Below are positions 51,501 to 64,000 of a stretch of DNA of 64,000 nucleotides, one piece after another (the first letter of the stretch is position 1; the number at the start of each line of letters is the position of its first letter). The notes under the pieces are model-generated. The model did no database searches and was not told the DNA's origin. It saw nothing but the letters and a program-made list of their open reading frames with translations. The position numbers and the translations under genes were made by a program. The DNA comes from Lanius collurio (Eukaryota; Chordata; Aves; Passeriformes; Laniidae), in the NCBI GenBank assembly GCA_020086605.1, contig JACBWW010000002.1, positions 23,611,405-23,675,404 of the forward strand, given 5' to 3'.

Positions 51501-54500
51501 ACTGTGGACATTTTATGAGAAAAGAAACATTTAACTTAACCTTTAAAAATGAAATCTATCTAGTTCATACAGTCCACAGTTTCAGAGCTCCCAAATGTTT
51601 GATCCATCTCCCAGTTCTTTGAACAGTCTAGAAATGGCATAGGAAAGTCCACACTGTAACTGGTCCCATTCAGTAACTAATTTGATTGAAAATGTTCATG
51701 GAAATTTTGGAACTTGAGGCATAGCATTGTGTAAAAGGCAGGAAATTGTCCATCTTCCTGTCTTATTTCTCTTAGCAAAGGTCATTCACATTTTGTGCCA
51801 CATAAATCTTGCAATTATTTTATTGTATTTCCCCTTGAGTGCATGCTAAAGTATGGATGCATGAGAGCTCCAGAAACCTATTTATGCATGATAGTTCTTT
51901 AGTGCTATTTTCTTCTCTGTCCTTTGGACCATCTTGTTCCTCGTAGGTGTCTTTCTCAGATTTAAACATGCATAGCTGTGCTCTGGTGTGTGTGTAGGTG
52001 CCTGTGGGTTTTCCATGCCTTGAATTCTATCATTTGTCTTGTTTTCACCCTTTCCCCCCTTCCTTACCAATTTCTATAAAAAACTACATTTGAAGTAAAG
52101 CCTCCAGAGCTTTTATCAAGCAAGTGAAGGAGTATTTCAGTTTGTCTTTTTTAGGTATTTTCAACTAATTCTGTTTTAAAACAGAAAAAGACCCTCAATA
52201 TTTATTTGGCAAAATTTCATGTGTATCTTAAATCTTTTGGGTACAGTTGGATTCACTTAATTCCCTCCATATTTTATTTCTAATATATTGGTTTGTCAGC
52301 ACTTAGATATTCATGTAGCATTTCTATTTCTTGTGTGTATGTGTTCTTTTGTCTTTCTTTGTGTATGGTTTATTTTCTCACCTTGTACAACCCTCTCAAA
52401 TGCAGCATTTACCTCAAGTATTATTATTGTTTTTAAATAACTCTGTTCCTGCTGCATTAATTTCTGGAAGACATTTTTTCACACTTTCTCCATTTTATCT
52501 TTTTTGTTAAGATTTACCTGTGAATTTACATGGAGAACAGTGCCTGCATATACACAATTCAACAAAAGTTGCATTTTGGAATATTAGCAAGCAGCAGAGA
52601 ATTCATTCATTTAAAGGAACTCCCGTGTAACTGTGCTCTCTCTGGCACTTTACTAGTGTTATTTCTTTTTGTGAATTGCATAATCCTTTTCATAGGCCTT
52701 CCTTTTTATTTTAGAATTCAGTGAACAGTTGCAATGACACCTTTTCAGGTTTTTTTAATATATTGCTGCTTTTCAGGCTTCTGCAGCTAAACCTTTCCAT
52801 TTCAATACGTGGAGAAGATGAGTAAGGAAAAGTATTAGGCTTTTAGGAGTGGAATAGTGTTCATATATGAATTTTCTTGTCATGTAAGGCTTATTCAAAA
52901 TAGTCACTCAAACCAGATTAAAAAAAAATTTGACAATCAAGTTCAGCCACGCCTTTTATTTAATCTGTTTTTGTTTTGAAAGTATAGGACAAAGCCAAAG
53001 GTATAGCCAAAGAGAAGTTATTATAAATGGAAGTTGCAGAAATTTTGAGTGACAGCCATCAGGATACACAATGTAATTTTCAAAGTTTCTTCAATAATTT
53101 AAGAAGGTGGTTTTGTACATGTGCAGATAAGATACCTGTGACCAGTTAATAGAAATTGCCCAGAAATATTAAGAGCAGGAAACCCGCTTTATCTTACTTG
53201 TACCACAACAACTGATCTCATTATAAGCTAGAAGTGCACTTTAGAATTGAGTAAAATTCTTAGGTTTTGTAGGGACTTATACATTTGACCTACCTTAAAA
53301 AGCATATTAAAGCATGTATTTTTTAGAAAATCTGAAAAAAATTTCATTTGGTTCCCAAAGGATGATTGTGTGGCTTGCAAGCATTATGCCTGTAATACAA
53401 ACTTAGCTTCTGAAAACAAATATGTTATTTAACACAATTATGTCACATTGTGATTATTTCTGGTGAAGTAGTTGTGACTGGTATTTTAAACTTGAATCAT
53501 CAGGCAGATGGCAAAAGCTAATGGGATGCTTAACTGGGATTCCGTTTTGCCCTAACGTCACTTTTAGCATTGACTACTTCCATTCTTCTGGACATCTGCT
53601 GTGTTTGATATTCTAAGCAGTTCACAGTAATTCCAATTTCTTAATAATGACAACCCCTCCTAGCATGTAGTTTTCACTCAGCTAAGCAGCATCTTTTCTA
53701 GAGAATTATTAACTGTTCATATATGGCTTTTTTTAGATCTGATCTCTCCAGACTAGTTTTGGAAAGCTTTGTTCCTTTGTACTCTTTTAAACCTGAAAAC
53801 ATCATGTGGTAAAGAAAAATGAAAATGGACATTGAAAAGCCAGAGATTCCTATTTCTATCTTGCCTTTTGATTAAAAGCTAATAATTTTTTCAAAGTAGC
53901 AAAGGCTACCCGTTCTGAACATGATAGGCAGAGTCAGATCAAGCAAGTAGGTTATCTAGTTCAGTTACACCACCATGTAGCACACTTTAACTGCAGCTGT
54001 CATGTCTCTGGAACTTGTACTGAATTGCTTAGCATTTGATTGCGGATCAAGGAAATGAAATTAGTGACTAATAAAGTGTGCAGTGAACAAGACTAAAAGA
54101 CAGGACAGGAGTAACTTCATGAGTTAACATTCTGGTTTCACTCACACAAGTGAGCTCTGTAAACAGCTACAGAAATAAGAATGGCACAAGATCATTCCAC
54201 TAAAATACTATTCATGAAATTTACAATTCCTCATTTAAATTGTTAGAAATATTCTGTAAACATTTCTTGAAAATTTTCTAAATTATTTCATTTATCAATG
54301 TGAGCCTGTCTGCAAAGGGAATTGGAAGATTTTTTTCTGATGTCATGACTTATTCCACCACGCATTTGGAGTGAGTACCACTTTGATTTGTTTACTCAGA
54401 GAGCTGTTTCATTCCATGTGCTTTGAAGCAATAGTGAAAAAAAACTGGCAGTATCAGCTGTGTGGTGTTGTCTGTCATATATAGTGTTATTTTGAATGTG

Positions 54501-57500
54501 AAGATTAGTCAAGATTCAGGAAAGTGGTAGTTGCTGCTTATCCTAGAATGTTTTAACAAGCAACTGATTGGTTTTCTTACACAAAAAAACAATTTGAAGA
54601 AGAGCTGAGCAGAGCTCAGAGGATATAAAGCAAATGTCTAGACATTTCCCTACTAAGAAGGAGGTTGTTAAGTTTTATGGTGTAATTTCACAGGTGCTTA
54701 ATTTTGTAACTTCTAATATTTGGATGGGGGGGGTTAAATTAATATTGCTCTCATAATCTTCATAGTGCTTTGGGGCTTGGGGAAGAAGGGGTTTCTTCCA
54801 AACACTCACTACTTCCACAAACCTGTCTTCTCTCTCTACCCGCCATCAATTTCAAGTTATAGAGCCCTGAATGACACCATCTGACTAACACATGTGACAC
54901 GTGGGAGACCAGAAACAACTTCCTGCAGCCAAGCTACCAGTAGAGCCAGGGAATCCCATTTTTGGCATTGCAATCAACAATTATCTACATCTTCTTTCTT
55001 CTCAAGTCACAGCACAGATCTCTTGCATCATAGGTTGGCTGTACAATGGGCTTGCAATGTATATCGACACCAGAACATCCAGCCTTCTATTTCTTTGTTG
55101 TTTTGAATAAGAAAATTGTAAGAATGGGAAATTGTAGTCAAGAGGATCCCCTGTCCAATTATATGCCTGACAAAAGTGTTTGGCCCTGCCCTGCAGCTGT
55201 AGGTTTTGTCAGTAACAGTTATTGAAACATCCTAGAGTTGGTTCTAGAACTGGCGAGCTGCAAACCAAATAATAGCATTATTTGTTCCTGTGCATACCAT
55301 CTGCATATGGAATGCAGAGCTCCAGTCAGAGGAAGAACCTTGGGGCAGGCCCCCTGAAGACAGAGGACAAAACTTACCCTCAGCACTTCTGGGAAATGCC
55401 ATGCTCACTGAGAAAGTACAAAGTGATATATCTAGAGTTGGCCAAGTCTTTCTCAAGAAGCAAATCTCCCTGTGATGTCTTCCTGACACCGGTTAGACGT
55501 GTGGACACGTGATGTAACTCTACACCGGCACCAAGGGGCACGCACTGGTGTGCTCAGGGGAACATTTTCAGAACATTGGGCCTGCACTGGTGATGGAAGC
55601 ATTTCAGATAACAGTGTACTTGTGATGGATAGTTGATCAGGAAATAACTTTTTCTAAAGAATCCTTGTGATCAAGATAAGGGGTCATAACTTTGCTTTAT
55701 CATAGAGGAAACGCTTCTGTTTGCCAGTTAAGACGCATGTTTGCTTACTCCCTTTCTCTCATGGTCATCCCTAAGTCCCTTCCAACAGCCCTAAGTTTTT
55801 GACTTCCATCTGAAACTGCCTTAAAAGGTAGTCTGACTGAAATGCCACTTAATCCTGACACATCTTCCTCAGACTTCAAGGAAGTTTTCTTCCTAAAGAG
55901 ACAGTCAGATTCAGAAAAAGTCTTGTTTTTCTCTACAGATAGTTGTGGAGACCTTGTCCCGCTATAGCACATACTGTTTTCAAAGTATGACATGTTCAAG
56001 TTATTCCCTCCTAAGAATTTGCTATGGATTGCAATGAAGACTGGATTCTGCAAAAATAAAGCATGTTTTACAGATTTTAAAAGCATTCATTATCAAAAAG
56101 TACATACTAAAATTTCTATACTTTCCCTGTTTCTTAGCACTATTACACTGTTATGCTAGACAGCTGTCTGAACTAGCTACATTTTTGTTCTGAAATTTGC
56201 CTCCACCTGAAAATGAAATGCCTGCAACCTATTGTTATTCCTGTCTCCTCAAGGACTTCTGTCTCTTCTTTCCCTGAAAATTTTGCTGCAGTTCTCTAGA
56301 GATATGAAAGGCCTTTGAATTGAAACTGATGCTCCTAGACAGTACAATGCTGTTGTCATCTATGCATTTACATTTTCCGTTCTCCTTGGCTTGGCTATTT
56401 ACTAGAAATACCAGCTTTCTATAGCCTTAAGACAGAAAGAATGTCTTACACTCTGTTCTTCTAGAAGCTGTTGCTATGCCCTGTAGGGCATCCTAACTGT
56501 TGTCCTAAATTGAGATGACAGTGTTGCTCATATTAAATTGCCTTCTTGCTTGACTTGGCATGCTGGGATCCATATCTATTAATGCAGGAGTGTCCAAATG
56601 TCCTGCTAGGAAAGCAATTTGTTCCTCAGTAGGGTGTCAGGAAAGCAGCTGGTCTAAGAAACTATCAGAGGTGATGTTAGGGGCAAGTTGTGTTTTTCTT
56701 GATTTAATGGAAATTTTTTACTGATCCATCTCCTTGCCTGTCCCCACCACTTGTCAACAGGGCAGCACATATCCATCTTCAGCCATCTCCTATCCCTCCC
56801 AACAAGCCTGTCATAACTCTCTTGTGGAGAGACAGGCTTTCACACAGCCTGAGCCTCATAATAGACACTTCAACAACAGAAAACATGTTATTAATGGATT
56901 TTTTTTTTTAATGCCCTGCAGAGACACTATTTCAGAACATTCTTGCTAAGTACAAATTTTTAAACCTTCACTTGGAGAAAGAGACACTCATAAACTGAGC
57001 TTTATTTTTGTCCCTCTTCTCTTTTTGCACACGTACGGTAAAGTACTTTTAACCCCTTGAATAACTTTTTATCAGTTTGCCTTTTTTTCCATTTATATTC
57101 TAAATTAGATTTTAAGTCAACTAATGAAAGAGAAATGTGAGTTTTCTGGAGCCTCATTCAATGGCTTATTAATGTTAATGTATGTTAACTTTTGTTTGAA
57201 ATAATTATTATGGGGGTGAATACATTTATGAAGCTATGGTTGTGGCAGAAATAATTTTCTGGTGATTTTAAGAGGAAGCAGAGTACCAGTAGGGTGTAAC
57301 AGCCTATATCTTTAGGTCTGTAGTTGCATCATGATATAGACAAGTACGACATGAGCTGTATGATACAGTTTGCTAATAAAAAAGGGGCATGCATGTTAAA
57401 GCATACTTCTCAATTAGGTCTGCTTGAAAAGTTCATGAGGGCTGCACATAACTGTAGGAAACCTCCCTTAGAGACCAAGATCATTATGTCATAGAACAAA

Positions 57501-60500
57501 ACAAGTACTGTCAACAAATTCTGGAAGAAGGAGCATGTAAATGTTCAGTGAGAGCTAAAATCATTTTCTTTCTAAGATGCAACAAAATAGTTTCAACTCT
57601 CAGTGTAATGAATTTCAGTAAAGAAAACAGCCTTAACCTTAGCTTACTTAATTGTGCCTCTGTGCTTCCAGATGTCCCTTAGGACTGCAAAAGCCACATT
57701 ATTTTTCAGAAGGTAGTTGCTGAGAAATAGTTTTTAAGCATTAAATGGGTTGTCAGGTTTTAGTTTGAGTTGAACCAACCTAGGACATGCCCAGGATATG
57801 TCAACTATATTTTTCATTTTACTTTAAACAGCCACTTATGCTATATGTGTTCTGAAATAAATCAGTGCGGCTTCTAAATCCTTCCCTGCTACCTCTTTTA
57901 ATTTTCAGTGTCTTTCTGAAATTTTTGAAATTGGAAATTCAAAAATGGAATAAGTTTTAACTACCACAGTTGACATTGAAAATGTAAGTACTCACATTGA
58001 ACTGGCCATACTTTTTCCTGATATCAGTGAGAAAGGTTTGCTTGATTTTACTTAGAATATAGCTGATATCGTGGTATGAAACTGTTGTAGACCTTCAGCC
58101 TGTAGCTTAGCAAAATGGATAATGTGGTGCAAGGTAGGAAGAACCTTTATTTTGTCAAGGAAGAATGAAAAGTTAATTTTACAATTCATTCTGATCACAT
58201 TGAAAAACTCTTTAAAAAGCACTATGTAATCTCCCTAAAGTCCCCTAGTGCTAACTCACCATTATTTAATCCATAAAATGCAATTTTTTTTATATTAAAG
58301 GTTAACTTTTGAAGCACAGAAAAAAGGGATTTTAATGTGATATTTTTATTTAAAAATTTTTAGCCATCTAATTTTAAGATTTGTTAGTTCATTTCCACCA
58401 GCAGATTTCATATCAGTGTCTTTTTTTTAATTTGACACATATTTTCCATAGTAGGGTCATTATAAAAATACCAAACGTTACCAAATATATAATTTAATCT
58501 ATAGGTTGCTATATTTTTAAAAAACTTTATTTTCGAATGTGATACGGACATTATAGGGTTGAGGTTTTGCCAGCATTTACCTGCTGTCCCCTGACAGAAT
58601 CCTGTCATCTCCAAGGTCTGGATCTAGGATTAATATTTTGGCAGGGCTTAATTTCTGATTTAGCTGACTCACAGCTAACTCAAAATTACTGTTTACAGGT
58701 ATCCTCTTGGAGTTGTTTTCCAAATACTGGCAGATGGTTTTTTCTTCTTTCTGCCTATAGATGCTGTGATGTAATACTGTTGACTAAATAATTTGCCCAA
58801 CTGTTTCCAATTTTCATTTGTATTCTTTGGCTAGGAGTCTTTTTTGTGTCATTAACTTATAGAATGCTTAGTACACTGTGGCTCCTTAACCAAAAAGTTG
58901 TGCTTAATGAATTAAGAATTATAGGCATGTGTGAATACGTAACTGAATATATATAAGTATATATTTCACTCTTACATGTAAGATTTTCCAATAAATGTGG
59001 TAACAAAACAGCAAACTTTACAGAATGAAAAGAAAACAAACAATAACTTACTTTTCTAAATGTGACAGAAATATCAGGGAATTTTTGGGCTTTACCTACT
59101 AGGACACAGATGATTTTACCCGTAAGCCAAATAAGAAAAATAGAACACACCAGAAATAGTTTAATGTAAATATTATGAGGGATTTTTTTTTTCCATGAAC
59201 TGAGGGTAATATTGAATTGCAGATATATGTGCATATTTTAGTCACAAGTGAAGGAAAGAAAAACAAGGACTCTGCCTCCAGCATTTTCCAGTTTATAGTT
59301 CCACTTTGAATGGTGTTTGCTCTATTACATAACTGATGTTCCTGCACACTTTTTCATCATTTTTGTATTTTATTATAAATATTATTCAAGTTCTAGGTAT
59401 GAGAGACTTTATACCATCCAGAGTACATTTGCATCTTGCCTCTTTTTGGAATATATGATTCCCATATATTCCACAAAACCCATATTAACACGAGAAACGT
59501 GTACTATTATTTGAAATATACTTTCTTCTATGTCTTTTCTCCTGTGCTAATTATGTTGTTTCATGCATTTTTCATTAATGTGTTGTCATTGAAACTCTAT
59601 TAAGAAGGAGCACAACAAGATTGATTTAAAGGTGGCAAGATGACTAACCTAAAAGGGAAGTCCTTGGAGATAACTTGAGGGGGTGGGATGCAGGTGGGTA
59701 AGTCTGTAGGTATTTCCAATATGCATGCTCTTATTTACTTGCTGTTATGTTTAGATCAAACTTTAGATACCACATATAACTAAGAAGTCATCATAACACA
59801 AAGAACTCAGAAACTGCATAGGATTACTTTGAGTACTCTATAATAGATTTTAATGGAAATTACTCCTGACTTGATTTTATGTTTGCATTTACAAATTAAT
59901 GGATAGAAGAGAATCTGAAATAGTCCAGGCTATCTTCTTAACTCTCCTGCTGATCTCTTTATACTAATCCATCCATTCATGGCAGTAAAACTGGATTAAT
60001 CAGATTAGCACTAGGGAAAGTCAATTTAAGATAAATCAGCCTCACTGAAACTTTAGTGTGTCTGAGATTGGCCCAGAAGTGACTGGGTCATGATTTGGTG
60101 GAAGATGAAATCACCTTTTCTCCTCGTCCACAGCTATATCAACCCAGCTCAGAAGCTGGATAAGAATAAAAAAAGTTCTCTGCTAAATTGCTTCACCAGT
60201 GGAGCTTCTTGCTCTTGTCTTTAGAAATGCTTAAGGCGAGGGAAGTATTGAGCTGAGCATAGACTTGTTATTCATTATACACAGAAAAAACTTTAAGTCA
60301 ACTTTAAGACATTTTTCTTCTGAAGTGAGGAAATAGAGAAGTTGGAAATTTTAGTTTACTGAGGACAACTGAGTTTTCAAACGAAAATGATGTGAGAATG
60401 TATGTGAGGAGAAGTATCATAGAGCTATTTGTCCAACAATCCTAAGTTTAGAGTCTGACAGTGAGAAACAACATGAAACAATTAAGGAATTTTTCTGGTT

Positions 60501-63500
60501 TTTGATAAATCCTGTTGCATTACTTGTATGCAAAAGATACATTTTCACAGAATTCTCATTCTTCTGGAAATCTCATTCTCAGTAGACCAACTGATGGTGA
60601 TAATTCTGCTGATTCACGCATATTATACAAGTGATGAATTTTAATTATTTTTAATTTGTTAAGGTGTTTGAATTTAGCCACTTGATTTTTTAGAGTTTAA
60701 TTGCTTCTCTTTTTCAATGGGATCATTATGAATATATTATATGGTATTAATAATATTCTCAGTAGTCTCAGATGAATCTTCTCTCCTTGCTTTCCTTGAT
60801 CCTTCTTATTGTTCTTTTCTTTCCAGTCTGCTTTATAGCAACAAGGAGTATGGGCTGTGTTTAAACTGTGGACCAGAGATAAGCAGATGTGCAGAACAAG
60901 ATATTTCAGTGTCTGAGATGTGACATTTCCTTATGAAAGCCTTTATCATTGAAAGCCAATAATAGTCCCCACAATAAATGTAGTAATGTATGTACATTTT
61001 CTTTTCATTCATTGTTGCATGTAAATTCTTATTGAAATAACAGCAGAATGCTCTCCTGGTAATGTTGACTTTTGAACAGTGAATTTCACCACTGGCCACA
61101 CTTGAGACACTGCACATGTCCACATTGCTAAATTCTTCCTTCCTCTTTGTTAAAACTTATTTGAGAACCCATAACTTGAAGCTTTGGTAGAGATTTATTA
61201 AATTTAGAGACTGTAAGAAAACTCATATTAATAAAATATTAGAGAATTTTTGTAGTGGCATTCATGGTGTGTGTATGTGAGTTTGAAAAGGAGGGTGAAG
61301 TTAAAAATTCTCACCTCTACTGCAGCTGAAAGCTCACAGTGAGCCAAAGTCAATCTCATGATAAAACTGAATGCCACTATAGAAGTTGTCTCCACAAAAC
61401 TGAGATATTGTTTTCTCAGTCCAACATTTCTCCTGTCAGTTGGCAGATTTTTTTCAGAAAGCGAGCCATCTGCTACTTGAACCACACGGTAACTTTGCAG
61501 CTCGCTGCTTGCACTGTTGTTTCTCATCTTGACCTGTGATCAAAGGTATTTGAGCTTCAGTGATATTGCAGCTAAGCAATAAAATCAGAGTACTTTAAGG
61601 AAACACAGTCCAGGAAATAATTGCATATGTTTACTTTCAGAGCATAGTGTGTGGCAACTGATGATACTTGTAGACATCAAAGGTTTCAGGGTCTCCTAGA
61701 ATTTAGTGTTCTCCCAAAACTGTTCCCTGTTAACACAGCTTATCCTTTGTACTCTCTAACAGCAATTCTCACAGCACTTCTGTGTCGGTTTTAAAAGAAT
61801 AGTTATCCAAAGGGTTTATATTTTGTCATTAGAAATGGATCAGTGAAACTAAAAAGATTGAGATTACTGTGATTGCTTTTGATTTTCCTGAGATTTTTTT
61901 CTATTTGAGGTGGATAATATTTTTTTTTGTGATAATATTTCTTATCATATAAATCAGTGGACAATTTTCAGTCTCTCAGTCCTCGATGGTAAATGTAGCT
62001 CTGTTTGCATAAAGAACAAAAAAACAAATTGACAGCTTTAGTTTAAGTACTACTGAATTTAAAATACAATAGACTTAGCTCTATCCTTTGTAGGCCTTTG
62101 CTTCCTTGCTTTCCCCTTTGAGTCAAGGTGTTACATTTTCACAAGAGAATCACACAGGACAGGGATGGATCATCTTTCTAAAGTGTGTTCTGGGTCTGAG
62201 TTTCTTACTCCTGTCCTTTGATCAATAAAGAGAACACATCAATGACTGATCTTTTGGTTCAGCCATCTAATGAAAAAGACTTAAATTCACCAAAGGAAAA
62301 CAACATCATATCATTTAAAAACGTTTTATTTGGCCCAAACTAGTCTGTTTCAATTCTGTAGAGTATTTCTTCTATAAACAAAGCAACAGAAATTCTGGGC
62401 TAGATTTAAGTCATGTCAACAAAGGAGGAAAGAGAACTACAGCTTCCCCTCTCTGAAGGAGGTAGGAAACACTTTTCCAACATTGTTCATCTGATGGTCT
62501 TTGAAGTACTTTCAAGGAGAGCTATCCAAACATGCAGTGGTGTTCAGGAATTTCTGCTGAGAGATGAGGGTCCAAGGTTCCTCAGGCAGAAGAGGGAACT
62601 GCTGTCTCCTTGTCATCTGCTCTCATTCTTGTTTAATTTTTGTGAATATAGCCAGAAAAGGAGAATCCATGCAACCTATCTGCCTAGCCCATGCCAAATT
62701 CACATAGTGTTGGTGGGCTTGAATCAACTATATGTAAATGTAACTCACACCTTCTAAATTTGCTTTCCTTATTGAGCATGTGAAAAAGGAATTTACCTTC
62801 TCTGATATCATCAAGTAAAACTGAATGGCAAAACTATTTATTCTGTAGTTTCAGCAGGTTCCATCCCCACCCTTCCAAAGAAGAACTCAAACAGAAATCA
62901 AAAAACACACAAACAAAAAGCCTTTCAGGCAGTTCTGTGGATCCAGTAAACATCCCAAAGGTGTATAAGAAACTTAAAAGAGGAGTCAATGAAAGAGGAC
63001 ATGCTAAATTTGTTAAAACAGACAGATGGCTTGAACAGAAAGATAGCATATTCTCTCCCTCAACTATAATGTTCTCAGCAAGTGTCTCTGTTGAAAGGAT
63101 AAGCATGAGAAGAGATAATGGGGTCTTAAGATAACTAGCAGCACATCAACAAAGCCAGTCTGGCACAGAGTTATAAACAAGAATTATCTTGGTATTATTT
63201 GAAGGCCCTCCACATGCTGGGAGCTGCAGCCTCCGCCTTTTATTTGGAAAAGATATTCATCACATGGTGGGATAAAATCTATCAGGAAATAAAACCTGAT
63301 TTGTTTGTGTTAGTCAACTGACTGGGGACTATTCTAAATATTTTTTGAGAACTTTGGCACAAGTGTTAAACACCCACTTTTGTGAAGCATATGGTATGAT
63401 ATACTGGGTTTGTCTAACTGATTTTTAAGTTTGTCAAAGAAATAATAACATCAGCCTTTTTTTTTTTCTTCTGAATTCACTAAACCGTTCAAAAATAAAA

Positions 63501-64000
63501 AATAGTATAGGGAGAGTAACAGCATAAAAGACCATTTAAAGTCACACACCCTTGAGAAAGACAAATTGTCACTGAGACATTAAGAACTTAGAAATCTAGC
63601 AATGTTTTAATGTGACTTGGGGACTGTGGAGGAAGCCTTATGAAGACAATTAATTCGTTTCCAGGATCCCAAAAAGTTGTGCAGTGTTTCTTTCTTCCAT
63701 ATCACTCCTTTACTAAGCAGGAGCTTTTAGAAGTTGCTGTGATTTAGTAAAGAAAAGCACAGCTTAAGCTATGAACAGTTGGTTGGAGGCCATTGGTGTT
63801 GTGAACAGCTGGAAGAGTGTGGTTCACTCACGTTCGGTGAGGGGACTCTGCTGCACAGGAAGGCTGGCAATTGCAAGGGCTGGGCTGCAGACTCACAGAA
63901 GATGCCATTCTAGTGCTTGCCCCTGGAAACTGAGGATCCATAGGACACTTCGGGGTCATCTGTGACCTCAAAGGTTTGAGATCCCGTGGTTTTGAGATGT

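Larger units (their letters stand above)
36732..64000 (+). other. PRKN: PRKN intron 9, 5' part
   Basis: This stretch starts at the exon 9 donor and runs off the window. I looked for exon 10, which should begin with codons for FAFCRECKEAYHEGEC, and did not find it, so the intron is longer than 27.2 kb. The sequence is AT-rich. It holds a TTA microsatellite at 39779, a weak MIR-like piece near 43840, a possible old CR1 end near 44350, an AAAAT-rich tract near 46790, a CR1 tail at 48408 and a CTCF-like word at 48533. From about 48600 to 64000 I see only short A/T runs, a G8 run near 54725 and no recognisable element. None of the open frames, up to 141 codons, looks like a protein family. Confidence 0.9.

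Noticed and set aside
60833..60923. Cys-containing segment (CLNCGPEISRCAEQD), checked as a zinc-binding exon
   Set aside because: The spacing does not fit any parkin RING or IBR segment, and there are no matching splice sites.
62413..62757. 114-codon plus-strand open frame
   Set aside because: No similarity to known proteins, and no supporting splice or promoter signals. Considered as a possible extra exon and dropped.

Overview
This window is vertebrate nuclear DNA, almost certainly avian or at least sauropsid. Two short exons on the plus strand are recognisable as exons 8 and 9 (human numbering) of PRKN, the parkin E3 ubiquitin ligase gene. The bird assignment rests on a CR1 LINE 3' fragment with the typical avian sequence, further CR1 tails, no Alu, L1 or B1 type repeats, and a parkin sequence close to but distinct from human. 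The DNA is mostly AT-rich, with no dense gene array, operon, phage, CRISPR or RNA gene.

Layout: 1-25498 is the 3' part of PRKN intron 7. Exon 8 is 25499-25560 (62 nt). Intron 8 is complete at 25561-36581 (11,021 bp). Exon 9 is 36582-36731 (150 nt). 36732-64000 is the 5' part of intron 9, and I could not find exon 10 in it. Together the exons encode parkin residues 291-361: the last RING1 zinc ligand, the phospho-ubiquitin binding residues H302 and R305, the helix linking RING1 to IBR, and the first four IBR zinc ligands. Everything else is intron, so the only coding product is parkin, a mitochondrial quality-control ligase activated by PINK1.

The introns hold a 640 bp CR1 fragment on the minus strand (22598-23240), two plus-strand CR1 3' tails (about 31904 and 48408), a possible ancient CR1 end (about 44350), two good MIR-like SINE remnants (32868-32992 minus, 35878-35985 plus) and weaker ones. 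They also hold three canonical G-quadruplex motifs, several short perfect hairpins, A-tracts and small microsatellites, two GC-rich patches in intron 7, and long purine-rich or pyrimidine-rich tracts in intron 8. None of the open reading frames outside the exons looks like a gene.

I do not see an undescribed biological system here. The items most worth checking are the sauropsid substitutions in the parkin IBR, a second AG before exon 9 whose use would add an in-frame stop, the short intron 8, and the unidentified GC-rich and purine-rich patches.
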